DNA of 35,734 nt from an uncultured Bacteroidales bacterium. Lineage in GTDB: Bacteria > Bacteroidota > Bacteroidia > Bacteroidales > Muribaculaceae. Position 1 is the first letter of the stretch. Each line of letters begins with the position of its first letter. A program made the translations under genes and the position numbers. The notes under the pieces were generated by a model, which had not been told where the DNA came from, did no database searches, and was given only the letters and a program-made list of their open reading frames with translations. The DNA is taken from the NCBI GenBank assembly GCA_902781045.1, contig CACZHT010000032.1, forward strand, positions 1 to 35,734, given 5' to 3'. This document shows positions 19,091 to 27,008 of the stretch, one piece after another.

Positions 19091-19126
19091 CTCCCGGGGT
19101 CGGGAGCGAGCTCTTGCTGTTTTTTT
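19091..19126 (+). terminator. Probable terminator after ugd
   Basis: CTCCCG-GGGT-CGGGAG is a perfect 6-bp stem; an overlapping AGCGA/TTGCT pairing follows and then a run of seven T residues. It lies 10 nt after the ugd stop codon, yet only about 20 nt before the next start, so some read-through is needed unless the aminotransferase has a promoter I cannot see. Confidence 0.5.
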
Positions 19127-19144
19127 ATTATTATTTCAAAACAA

Positions 19145-20287
19145 GTGGAAAAGATATGGTTATGCCTGGCACACATGAGTGAGGCCGGCGAGGAAATGAA
19201 ATATATCCGTGAGGCGTTCGACACCAACTGGGTGGTGCCGCTGGGGCCCAATGTCAACGGCTTTGAGCAAGACCTGGAGCAACTGTGTGGGCACGACAAG
19301 CATGTGGTGGCGCTGGCCAGCGGCACCGCGGCCATCCATCTGGCACTGATTATGCTGGGCGTGACGCGTGGCGACGAGGTCGTCTGCCAGTCGATGACCT
19401 TCAGCGCAAGTGCCAACCCCATCGTCTATCAGGGAGCCACACCGGTGTTTGTCGACAGCGAGCGCGACTCGTGGAACATGGACCCCAACCTGCTCGAGCA
19501 GGCGGTGCGGCAGTCCATCGCCCGCACTGGCCGTCCACCCAAGGCCATCATCCCAGTCTACCTCTATGGCATGCCAGCCTATATTGACGACATCATGGAC
19601 ATCGCGCATCGCTACGGCATCCCGGTCATTGAGGACTCGGCCGAAGGCTTCGGCTCCAACTGGCGTGGACAGATGGTGGGCACCTTTGGCGACTATGGCA
19701 TCATGAGCTTCAACGGCAACAAGATGATCACTACCAGCGGCGGTGGAGCACTCATCTGCCCCAGCAGTGAGGCCAAGAAGCGCGTCATGTTCTATGCCAC
19801 TCAGGCGCGCGAGCCAATGCCCTACTACCTGCACAAGGAGATTGGCTATAACTACCGTATGAGTAACATCTGTGCCGGCATCGGGCGCGGCCAGATGACC
19901 ATCCTCGACCAACATCTGGCCCATCATCGCATGATGTGCGACTTCTATGTCCGCCACTTGAGCGACATCGACGGCATCACCGTCCATGTCAACCCCGACG
20001 AGCGCTTTGACAGCAACTACTGGCTTAACACCATCCTCGTCGACCCGGCCAAGACGGGCGGTGTCACCTACGACGACCTGCGGCTGGCCCTGGATGCTGC
20101 CGGCATCGAGAGCCGCCCCTTGTGGAAGCCCATGCACACTCAGCCTGTGTTCAGTGGCGCGCCTGCCGTGGTCAGTGGTGTGAGCGAGGATCTCTTTGCC
20201 CACGGTCTGTGCCTGCCCAGCGGTCCCATGGTCAAGGAGGCCGATGCCCATCGCATCGTCGCCACCATCCGCCAGGCATTGCGGTGA
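19145..20287 (+). CDS. DegT/DnrJ/EryC1/StrS-type sugar aminotransferase
   Basis: A 380-aa PLP enzyme that transaminates a keto sugar nucleotide. The N-terminus KIWLCLAHMSEAGEEMKYI and NTNWVVPLGPNVNGFE-like segment (here DTNWVVPLGPNVNGFE) match the PglE/PseC-like branch. The Schiff-base lysine is Lys193 in SFNGNKMITTSGGG, and the EDSAEGFGS segment holds cofactor contacts. The start is a GTG at 19145, which gives the family-typical beginning; no ATG lies close upstream in frame. A natural substrate is the 4-keto-6-deoxy sugar made by the PglF-like dehydratase at 6980. It ends the exopolysaccharide block before a strong terminator. Confidence 0.85.
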   Translation: MEKIWLCLAHMSEAGEEMKYIREAFDTNWVVPLGPNVNGFEQDLEQLCGHDKHVVALASGTAAIHLALIMLGVTRGDEVVCQSMTFSASANPIVYQGATPVFVDSERDSWNMDPNLLEQAVRQSIARTGRPPKAIIPVYLYGMPAYIDDIMDIAHRYGIPVIEDSAEGFGSNWRGQMVGTFGDYGIMSFNGNKMITTSGGGALICPSSEAKKRVMFYATQAREPMPYYLHKEIGYNYRMSNICAGIGRGQMTILDQHLAHHRMMCDFYVRHLSDIDGITVHVNPDERFDSNYWLNTILVDPAKTGGVTYDDLRLALDAAGIESRPLWKPMHTQPVFSGAPAVVSGVSEDLFAHGLCLPSGPMVKEADAHRIVATIRQALR

Positions 20288-20329
20288 AAACACATGCAGA
20301 GTTGACGTCTGTTGTAATTTATTTGCAGA

Positions 20330-20373
20330 AAACGGCTTACAATTTCGAAATTGTAAGTCGTTTGTATTTTTTT
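20330..20373 (+). terminator. Intrinsic terminator after the aminotransferase
   Basis: CTTACAATTT-CG-AAATTGTAAG is a perfect palindrome, extended outward by AAACG/CGTTT across one G-T pair, and followed by GTATTTTTTT. It ends the exopolysaccharide block. Confidence 0.88.
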
Positions 20374-20400
20374 GTAAGTGCTTTTCTAATTAAACAGTAG

Positions 20401-20408
20401 TAATTTTG
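20401..20408 (+). promoter_or_regulatory. -7 box of the secreted beta-helix gene
   Basis: TAATTTTG matches TAnnTTTG exactly, 35 nt upstream of the ATG at 20444. The -33 element is not clear (a TTTG at 20371-20374 is too far). Confidence 0.5.
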
Positions 20409-20443
20409 TATAACTAAATTTTTGCTAACCCATAAAACAAAAA

Positions 20444-21481
20444 ATGATTATGAAAAAACTACTGTTTATCACATTGGTGTGCTGGCTGGCAATCGCTGTC
20501 AGCGCACAAAACCAGGTTCAGACCGCCATCCTGCAGCATGGCGCTGAGACAACTGTGTACAACGGAAGTCAGGCTCTGGTTAACGCCTATAATGCCGCAG
20601 TCAATGGTGATATCATCACTCTCTCGGCAGGTACCTTCACAGCGACCAATATCGAGAAGTCTATCATGCTCTACGGAGCAGGATTTGAGAATCATGACGA
20701 CCTGGGTACACACCTGACCATTCTGGGTGGTTTTGCTGTGGGACTAGCAAACGATACGTTACGCAATGTCCACATTGAAGGAATTTATGTCAATGGAAGA
20801 TTGAGGATTGCCGGAGGACCAACCGACCAGTTGCACATCGTCAAGTGTTATGTCAATGAGCAAATCTTTTTCGAGCAGATGAGTCAAAACACAATCATAG
20901 ACCAATGCATTGTCAAGTCGAATCTCACGTCGTACAATTCGAGATATTTAGCTAAAAATATGTTGGTGACCAATACGCTGGTTCAAGGCAACCTGAACGG
21001 TTTTACGTCCGAGAGTACTGTGATGGTCGACCATTGCATGTTGCGCAACCAGCTCTGGAAGTATGACGAAACGGCGGCATTCACGTGGATCAACTGCATC
21101 TTCTATAATGATGACCGGGCTTGTTGGGACACTGATTATCGCATGGTCAGTCCGGCCAGTGTGGTGCGCAACTGCATCCATGTACAGGATGCTTCAGGCA
21201 GCTACAATACCTTCAACGGCTTCCGCGATGCCGATGTCGATGGATGCTGGCTGGTACGCCTGGCTGATATCTTTGCTGATGGTGAGAATGGAGCCTATAC
21301 TGAAACCCGTACCTATGAGTTGCAGCAACCCGATGTGTGGGTAGGGACCGATGGAACCGAAGTGGGGCTTCGTGGCGGTCATGGCTGGAGCAAGGCACCG
21401 GGTATCCCTGTTGTCAAGCGCATGCAACTTGCCGTTGAGGGGACACAACTCAAGGTGGACTACGAGGCCGAGGCACGCTAA
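20444..21481 (+). CDS. Secreted right-handed beta-helix protein
   Basis: A 345-aa exported protein of unknown function. The signal peptide is MIMKKLLFITLVCWLAIAVS with cleavage near AQN; the second ATG at 20450 is an equally possible start. The body has short hydrophobic strands spaced about 20-25 residues apart (DIITLSAGTFTATNIEKSI, LTILGGFAVGLANDTLRNVHI, LHIVKCYVNEQIF, TWINCIFYND), as in pectate-lyase-like beta-helices. It ends with MQLAVEGTQLKVDYEAEAR and has neither a dockerin nor a sorting tail. The next gene starts 22 nt after the stop and is probably cotranscribed. Base composition is less GC-rich than the metabolic genes upstream, which I judge by eye only. Confidence 0.7.
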   Translation: MIMKKLLFITLVCWLAIAVSAQNQVQTAILQHGAETTVYNGSQALVNAYNAAVNGDIITLSAGTFTATNIEKSIMLYGAGFENHDDLGTHLTILGGFAVGLANDTLRNVHIEGIYVNGRLRIAGGPTDQLHIVKCYVNEQIFFEQMSQNTIIDQCIVKSNLTSYNSRYLAKNMLVTNTLVQGNLNGFTSESTVMVDHCMLRNQLWKYDETAAFTWINCIFYNDDRACWDTDYRMVSPASVVRNCIHVQDASGSYNTFNGFRDADVDGCWLVRLADIFADGENGAYTETRTYELQQPDVWVGTDGTEVGLRGGHGWSKAPGIPVVKRMQLAVEGTQLKVDYEAEAR

Positions 21482-21503
21482 TCTTGTTCAACCCTATAAT
21501 GTA

Positions 21504-22568
21504 ATGGTTATGAACAAGATGTGTAATATTATATTGCTGGTGGTGGCAATGTTAGGTGGGCAGGTCACTGCGGCACAAGGCGTAGTCATTCACCGACAAG
21601 GATGGTTTGATGGCAAGGTTTCCGAGCCCGTTGCACTGGCCGAAGGCACTGCCAGGCTCGATATCGAGGGACTACAGCCAGGACTGCATTCATTCACCAT
21701 GCGCGTGCAGGACAATCAAGGGGCGTGGAGTTCACCGTTGACGCAATTCTTTGTAGTGCCGTCCAGTGTCGACAAAGCGCACGAGATTGTGCGGGCCGAG
21801 GCATGGCTTGATGGCAAGTTTGCACAGCGCCAATCGCTGCCGCAGGCCCATGCCGAGATTGATGTGATGTCGCTCACGCCTGGTCTGCACACACTCACTA
21901 TGCGCGTACAGGACAACAATGGGCTGTGGAGCGGTAACATGACGCAATATTTTGTAGTCCCTTACCAGACGCAGGAGCCAGCAGAGATAGCCCGGTGTGT
22001 GGGGTGGGTTGATGGCAATGTCAAGCAACGGCAGACACTCAATCCACATCAAGCAATCATTGATGTCACCGGACTCTCGGTAGGCATTCACCTGTTCACC
22101 GCTGTCGCGCAGGACACGCGGGGACGGTGGAGTTCGCCCTTGTCGCAATACTTTTTGATTCCGTTGGAGCAACACAGCGGAGTGACTGTCGACCAGTGCA
22201 TGTATTGGTTCAACGACAGTGTTCAGAACACGCAGTATGCGGCACTGGACTCAGTATGTGGAATCGTTGACCTGGATATCAGTCACTTGGTTCAAGGCGA
22301 ACATACCTTGTGGTGGCGTGTGCGAGACACAAAGGGCGCATGGAGCGAGCCGTTTAAACAGACGTTCACCATAACGATGTCCGAGTATTTGTTGGGTGAT
22401 GTTAATAATGATGGAAATGTTGATATTGCTGATGTCAATATCATTATCAATGTCATGCTGGGTCGGGATCAGGCTTCTAATTATGGTCACCGATGCTATG
22501 TCACCGATGACGAAACTGTCGATATTGCAGATATCAATGCAGTCATTAATATCATGCTTGGCAAGTAG
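21504..22568 (+). CDS. Secreted four-repeat protein with C-terminal dockerin-like domain
   Basis: The product is 354 aa. The ATG at 21504 gives MVMNKMCNIILLVVAMLGG as a signal peptide; 21510 is an equal alternative. Four repeats of about 60-75 residues follow, each with an (aromatic)-x-DG(K/N) start and a GLH-x-FT-x(2)-VQDN-like end: GWFDGKVSEP, AWLDGKFAQR, GWVDGNVKQR and MYWFNDSVQN. They look like beta-sandwich modules. The C-terminus has two EF-hand-like halves, GDVNNDGNVDIADVNIIINVMLG and then DDETVDIADINAVINIMLGK, the type I dockerin pattern of Bacteroidales. The ligand is unknown. It ends at the strong terminator at 22578. Confidence 0.75.
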   Translation: MVMNKMCNIILLVVAMLGGQVTAAQGVVIHRQGWFDGKVSEPVALAEGTARLDIEGLQPGLHSFTMRVQDNQGAWSSPLTQFFVVPSSVDKAHEIVRAEAWLDGKFAQRQSLPQAHAEIDVMSLTPGLHTLTMRVQDNNGLWSGNMTQYFVVPYQTQEPAEIARCVGWVDGNVKQRQTLNPHQAIIDVTGLSVGIHLFTAVAQDTRGRWSSPLSQYFLIPLEQHSGVTVDQCMYWFNDSVQNTQYAALDSVCGIVDLDISHLVQGEHTLWWRVRDTKGAWSEPFKQTFTITMSEYLLGDVNNDGNVDIADVNIIINVMLGRDQASNYGHRCYVTDDETVDIADINAVINIMLGK

Positions 22569-22577
22569 CAAGCAAAT

Positions 22578-22645
22578 CTCACGCAGATTGCGCTGATGAA
22601 CTGAGTGCAGATTTCATCAGCGCAATCTGCGTGAGTTTTCTTTTT
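22578..22645 (+). terminator. Very strong terminator between convergent genes
   Basis: A perfect 23-bp stem (22578-22600 with 22613-22635; arms begin CTCACGCAGATTGCGC) has a 12-nt loop and is followed by TTTTCTTTTT. It terminates the secreted-protein operon. It sits between two convergent genes. The arm sequence resembles GCGCAATC/GATTGCGC motifs in the left flank, as if derived from a dispersed repeat. Confidence 0.9.
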
Positions 22646-22698
22646 GCGATTAAAATAGTCTTGGCGATATTCAAGGATGACGCTAGGAGGGCAGCCGC

Positions 22699-24123
22699 TC
22701 ACTTTCGAGGCATATTTTCTGGGGCGGGGACCCAGGCGTAGGCGCCAATGTCGATGCCGTCGCGCGACCAGCGGTCGACGCCGTAACGGTCATATCGGGC
22801 GTTGGCCGGGCAGTAGCTGCGGTTGCCGCGGGCTATGGCGTCGCTCTCGTTCTTCAGGCGGTAGTCAAAGATGTAGTCATCGCGCACGACATAGAACTTG
22901 GGGTCGCCCAGCCACACCATGTTGATGAAGTGCTGGTCGTCGCTGCCCGACAGCTTCATCAGGCTGTTGCGCAGATAGAAGTCGGTGCCCTCCAGGTCGA
23001 AGAGGTTGATGTCTTGCGCCATGCCATAGAGGATGCAGTTGTCCAGGTGGCCCGAGACCAGCGGCAGGTCGTACTCGGGTCCTAGGAGGTTGACAATCGG
23101 CTGGGGCGAGATGGCGAACAGGTAATAGTTGGTGAACGTGCAGTTGGCCATTTCCACACGACCGCCGATGAAGTTGACCACGCCACTGCCGGCATCACTG
23201 AACTCCGTGCCCTGGGCCTCGACCCAGGCGTTGTAGGTGGTCAGCACCGAGCTGGTGCTGTTGTGCAGCAGGCAGTTGAGCAGGTGCAGGCTGCGCACGT
23301 CGGGCGAGTCGCTGCTCACGTGCATGCCCAGCTCGCTGCCGCGCATGTCGACAAAGGCCAGCTCGTTGCCCACACTGCCGGGACCGAAGATGATGCCGCC
23401 CCACTGGCCCGACATGATGTCAAAGCCAATCTCGCCCACCACATGGTCCAGACGGTCGCCGCGCCAGGTGATGTGCCGGTCGACGGTGCCCAGGGCACTC
23501 ATCGTGCCGTAGCAACGCAGTGCCGCCCCCTTGTGGAAGAGTAGGGTGGTGCCGGGGTCCATGGTCAGTGTGGCACCAGGGGCCACAAACAGCGTGTCGT
23601 AGATGAGGTAGGGCTTGGTGGCGGTGAAGTGCGTGTCGGTCCACAGTGTGTCGCCCTTTAGCCGCACCACATCTTGCGCCCAGGCGGTGACGGTCACATC
23701 CTGGGTTACACCGTTGGTCTCAAACAGGATGCGGTCCTTGACCTCGAGGGGCTCGTCTTGTCGGGCCTCGTCAGTATAGCACTCGACGAAGACAAAGATG
23801 CTGTCGCCGCCGCGCACCTCGATGTTGTGGAACTCGGTGCCCTTCTGGCCGTCGACGTTGAGGTAGAAGTGCCCTTGCCCCTCGCCGGCCATGCGGATGT
23901 CTGAAATCTTGACCTGTTTCTTGCCGCGATTGTAGACCAGGAATTGCTTGGTGGCTGTGCCTTGCAGGGTGATCACAGTGTCAAAAGTCACAGTGTCGGT
24001 CGAAAATTCGAGCAGGTCGCTGGGCGAAGTGGCGAAACTGTCGTCGATGCAGCTGGTCATGCTCAGCAGTGCCAGGGCCATCAGCGTGATGAGAATATAT
24101 GAGATGTGGGTCATAATAATCAT
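22699..24123 (-). CDS. Beta-helix lipoprotein of unknown function
   Basis: A 474-aa exported lipoprotein. The signal peptide ends in a lipobox (LLSMTSC, with the lipid-bearing Cys near residue 25), followed by IDDSF. There is no clear surface-export signal in the sequence. The first part (VTFDTVITLQGTATKQFLVYNRGKKQVKISD) looks like an immunoglobulin-type domain; the rest is a right-handed parallel beta-helix (for example GATLTMDPGTTLLFHKGAALRCYG, then ITWRGDR, GIIFGPGSVGNELAFVDMRG, LHLLNCLLHNSTSS). An ATG at 24114 is an alternative start. Its promoter is not obvious: upstream DNA on the minus strand has no TAnnTTTG box. It is divergent from lpxB. Function unknown. Confidence 0.78.
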   Translation of the reverse strand: MIIMTHISYILITLMALALLSMTSCIDDSFATSPSDLLEFSTDTVTFDTVITLQGTATKQFLVYNRGKKQVKISDIRMAGEGQGHFYLNVDGQKGTEFHNIEVRGGDSIFVFVECYTDEARQDEPLEVKDRILFETNGVTQDVTVTAWAQDVVRLKGDTLWTDTHFTATKPYLIYDTLFVAPGATLTMDPGTTLLFHKGAALRCYGTMSALGTVDRHITWRGDRLDHVVGEIGFDIMSGQWGGIIFGPGSVGNELAFVDMRGSELGMHVSSDSPDVRSLHLLNCLLHNSTSSVLTTYNAWVEAQGTEFSDAGSGVVNFIGGRVEMANCTFTNYYLFAISPQPIVNLLGPEYDLPLVSGHLDNCILYGMAQDINLFDLEGTDFYLRNSLMKLSGSDDQHFINMVWLGDPKFYVVRDDYIFDYRLKNESDAIARGNRSYCPANARYDRYGVDRWSRDGIDIGAYAWVPAPENMPRK

Positions 24124-24172
24124 TATTAACTCTATTTAAAACGAAACCCTACCCACTTTATTATATTATTTG

Positions 24173-24180
24173 TAACTTTG
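24173..24180 (+). promoter_or_regulatory. -7 box of the lpxB operon
   Basis: TAACTTTG followed by C matches TAnnTTTG exactly; transcription would start about 78 nt before the lpxB ATG at 24265. The -33 box is weak. Confidence 0.55.
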
Positions 24181-24264
24181 CCACGTTTAGAGCGGTGAGT
24201 GGTACTGGCGCAATCATGATACGGCTCCATCACATCACTTCTCGGCCAACTCACTACTAGAAAA

Positions 24265-25392
24265 ATGAAGTACTTTCTGATAGCCGGCGAGGCGTCGGGC
24301 GACCTGCACGGGTCGCACTTGATTGAGGCCATCGCGAGGTGCGACAGCGAGGCACAGTTCCGGTTTCTGGGCGGTGACCTGATGCAACGGGCCGCCGGCG
24401 TAGCTCCCATCATACATTATCGTGACATGGCCTATATGGGCTTTGTCGAGGTGGCCAAACACCTGCCCACCATCTTGGGCTTCATGCGCACGGCGCGGCA
24501 GGCCATCGACCAGTGGCGGCCCGACCATGTGGTGCTCATCGACTACCCATCGTTTAACCTCAAGATTGCCCGGCATGCCCATGAGCGCGGCATTGCTGTG
24601 CACTACTTCATCTCGCCCAAGGTGTGGGTGTGGAAGCAGTGGCGGGTCAAGGACATCAAGCGCAGTGTCGACCACATGTATTGCATCTTGCCTTTTGAGC
24701 CCGAGTGGTATGCCCGGCATGATTATCGTGCCACCTATGTGGGCAACCCCACGGTGCAGGAGATAGGCCAGGCCATCCAGTCAATGCCCACACGCGAGCA
24801 GTTCTGTGCCGAGCATGGCCTGGACCCCTCGCGGCCCATCATCGCCCTGGTGCCCGGGTCGCGGGTCAAGGAAATCCGCGACAACCTGCCCTCGATGCTC
24901 CAGGCCGCCCGTCGGCACGACCACTGCCAGCTGGCCATCGCGGCCGCACCCAACATCGAGCTCGCGCTCTATGCCGGCATGGCACAAGATGTGCCCCTGG
25001 TGACTGACGGCACTTGGCCGCTGGTGCGCCATGCCAGGGTGGCACTGGTCACCAGTGGCACGGCAACGCTCGAGGCCGCCATGCTGGGCACACCGCAAGT
25101 GGCCTGCTATCGAATGACCGGCAAGAAGTGGCTCTACGACTTCTACCGCCGTCTGCTCAAGGGCAAATATGTGACGCTGCCCAATCTCATTGCCGACCAA
25201 CCCATCATCCCTGAGCTGCTGATGCACCTGTGCACGGCCGACTCAATCGATGGCCATCTGGCCACCCTGCTGGCCGACACACCCCAGCGTCAGGCGCAGC
25301 TCGACGGCTACCGGCGCATGGCCGCCCGCCTGGGCACGGCCAACTGTGCCGACACCGCAGCCCAACTGCTCACTAACACTCAACCGATATGA
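24265..25392 (+). CDS. lpxB: Lipid-A-disaccharide synthase
   Basis: A 375-aa GT19 glycosyltransferase that joins UDP-2,3-diacylglucosamine and lipid X to lipid A disaccharide phosphate at the inner membrane. The N-terminal MKYFLIAGEASGDLHGS, the central HYFISPKVWVWKQWR, and the C-terminal VTSGTATLEAAMLGTPQVACYR are hallmark LpxB segments. Length is normal. It overlaps the following hydrolase gene by 4 nt (ATGA), so the two are coupled. It is divergent from the beta-helix lipoprotein gene. Confidence 0.94.
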   Translation: MKYFLIAGEASGDLHGSHLIEAIARCDSEAQFRFLGGDLMQRAAGVAPIIHYRDMAYMGFVEVAKHLPTILGFMRTARQAIDQWRPDHVVLIDYPSFNLKIARHAHERGIAVHYFISPKVWVWKQWRVKDIKRSVDHMYCILPFEPEWYARHDYRATYVGNPTVQEIGQAIQSMPTREQFCAEHGLDPSRPIIALVPGSRVKEIRDNLPSMLQAARRHDHCQLAIAAAPNIELALYAGMAQDVPLVTDGTWPLVRHARVALVTSGTATLEAAMLGTPQVACYRMTGKKWLYDFYRRLLKGKYVTLPNLIADQPIIPELLMHLCTADSIDGHLATLLADTPQRQAQLDGYRRMAARLGTANCADTAAQLLTNTQPI

Positions 25393-26906
25393 AACTGATG
25401 AAGAGATTAATGTTGTTGCTGGCACTGGTGGCATGCGCCGCACAGGCCGCCGAAGTGACCCCACGCAGTGCCAACCCCAAGCATGAGTTCCGTGGGGCAT
25501 GGATGCACATCATCGGACAGAAGCAATATGCCCAGCAGTCGACGGCCCAGAACCAGGCCTACCTCATCGATCAGCTCGACAAGCTGCAGCAAGCAGGCTG
25601 CAATGCAGTGATATGGCAGGTCAGACCGCAAGCCGATGCCGCCTATGTGAGCGAGCTGGAACCCTGGTCGCGCTGGATCACAGGCGAGCCAGGCAAGGCC
25701 CCCGACCCGCTGTGGGACCCGTTGCAGTTCATGATTGACGAGAGCCACCGCCGCGGCATGGAGCTGCATGCGTGGATCAACCCCTACCGTGTGACCAGTG
25801 GCAAGGATGACCGTCCGGCACCGGGCCACGTCTACTATGAGCACCCCGAGTGGTTTCTCCACTATGCCGACGGCAAGATTTACTTTGACCCCGGTTTGCC
25901 CGAAAGTCGCGACTTCATCGACCGGGTGGTGCGCGACATCCTGCAGCGATATGATGTCGATGCTATCCACATGGACGACTACTTCTATCCCTATCCTGTC
26001 GAGGGCGTCGACTTTCCCGACACCACCAGCTACAACCGCTATGGCCTGGGATGGGACAAGGGCGACTGGCGGCGCCACAACGTCGACCTGCTCATCGAGC
26101 AGCTGCACAACACCATCCGGCAAATCAAGCCCTGGGTGCGGTTTGGCATCAGCCCCTTCGGCATCTGGCGCAACCGCACCAGCGACCCCGATGGCAGCGA
26201 CACCAACGGCCTGCAGTGCTATGACGGACTCTATGCCGACTGCATCAAGTGGACCGCCCAGGGATGGGTCGACTATCAGGTGCCGCAGCTCTACTGGGAG
26301 CTCGAGCACAAGCGAGCCAGCAGTCTCACGCTGGCACACTGGTGGAACGACCATGCCAATGGCCGGCACATGTACTACGGCCAGGCCATCTACAATATCA
26401 TGGCGCACCGCGACATCGCTGCCGACCATGGCGACACGCTCAACCCCACGCAGCTCCAGCACAAGTTCCGCCTCATGCGCCAGCTGCCCAACGTGCAGGG
26501 TCCATGCTGGTGGCCGGGCTATAATATCACCGACAATCACAAGGGCATGATGGACTCGCTGGTGGTCAACTATCAGTCTACACCGGCACTCATCCCTGCC
26601 TATACTTGGCTCGACGACACCCCGCCAACTCCTGTGACCCACCTCAAGCAGGTCAAGGGCAAGAAGGGGGCCAAGATGCTCACCTGGCAACCGGTCGACA
26701 CCGGCGACCCCATGCAGCAAGCTGTGCGCTACGTCGTCTACCGCTTCGGCAAGGGCGAGCCTGTCGACCTGAACAACGCTGCCTGCATCATGACCATCAC
26801 GGGGCAAACGACCTTCGACATCCCCAAGGACAAAGGCAAGTGGCAATGGGCAGTAACCGCACTCGACCGCTGCTGGAACGAGAGCCAGCCCGCCGTCATC
26901 AGGTGA
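25389..26906 (+). CDS. GHL10-type glycoside hydrolase with Fn3-like C-terminal domain
   Basis: A 505-aa exported enzyme of the family-10-like glycosyl hydrolase group (GHL10). An N-terminal signal peptide MKLMKRLMLLLALVACAAQA could be cut after AQA, or LVAC could act as a lipobox. The TIM-barrel motifs are FRGAWMHIIGQ, NAVIWQVRPQADAAY, LHAWINPYRV, DAIHMDDYFYPYP and VRFGISPFGIWRN, ending in the YWELEH region. The last 100 residues (PPTPVTHLKQVKGKKGAKMLTW to VTALDRCWNES) look like a fibronectin-type module. The substrate of this group is largely unestablished; cell-wall or host glycans are possible. It overlaps lpxB by 4 nt. Confidence 0.83.
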   Translation: MKLMKRLMLLLALVACAAQAAEVTPRSANPKHEFRGAWMHIIGQKQYAQQSTAQNQAYLIDQLDKLQQAGCNAVIWQVRPQADAAYVSELEPWSRWITGEPGKAPDPLWDPLQFMIDESHRRGMELHAWINPYRVTSGKDDRPAPGHVYYEHPEWFLHYADGKIYFDPGLPESRDFIDRVVRDILQRYDVDAIHMDDYFYPYPVEGVDFPDTTSYNRYGLGWDKGDWRRHNVDLLIEQLHNTIRQIKPWVRFGISPFGIWRNRTSDPDGSDTNGLQCYDGLYADCIKWTAQGWVDYQVPQLYWELEHKRASSLTLAHWWNDHANGRHMYYGQAIYNIMAHRDIAADHGDTLNPTQLQHKFRLMRQLPNVQGPCWWPGYNITDNHKGMMDSLVVNYQSTPALIPAYTWLDDTPPTPVTHLKQVKGKKGAKMLTWQPVDTGDPMQQAVRYVVYRFGKGEPVDLNNAACIMTITGQTTFDIPKDKGKWQWAVTALDRCWNESQPAVIR

Positions 26907-26914
26907 CACAAGAT

Positions 26915-26937
26915 GTTCGCCTTCGTGGAAAACGAAC
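26915..26937 (+). promoter_or_regulatory. Candidate operator, imperfect inverted repeat, copy 1
   Basis: GTTCGCCTTC, 3 nt, GAAAACGAAC. The right arm is identical to that of copy 2 at 30264; the left arm differs at two bases (C for T), which would disrupt an RNA stem, so DNA binding explains the conservation better than a hairpin. The distance to the -7 box at 26981 is 43 nt. Confidence 0.55.
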
Positions 26938-26980
26938 AAGCTCATCGAGTATTTCTGCTGAATGTTCAATCATAAGACGC

Positions 26981-26988
26981 TACCTTTG
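26981..26988 (+). promoter_or_regulatory. -7 box of the Omp28-dockerin gene
   Basis: TACCTTTG followed by C, exact match to TAnnTTTG, 20 nt before the ATG at 27009. The -33 region has no TTTG at the standard spacing, which fits a promoter that needs an activator. Confidence 0.6.
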
Positions 26989-27008
26989 CAAAAAATATTT
27001 TTAGCAAA

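Noticed and set aside
25407..26969. 520-codon minus-strand frame opposite the GHL10 hydrolase
   Set aside because: It mirrors the plus-strand gene; the plus-strand product has a signal peptide and all barrel motifs, the minus one has none.
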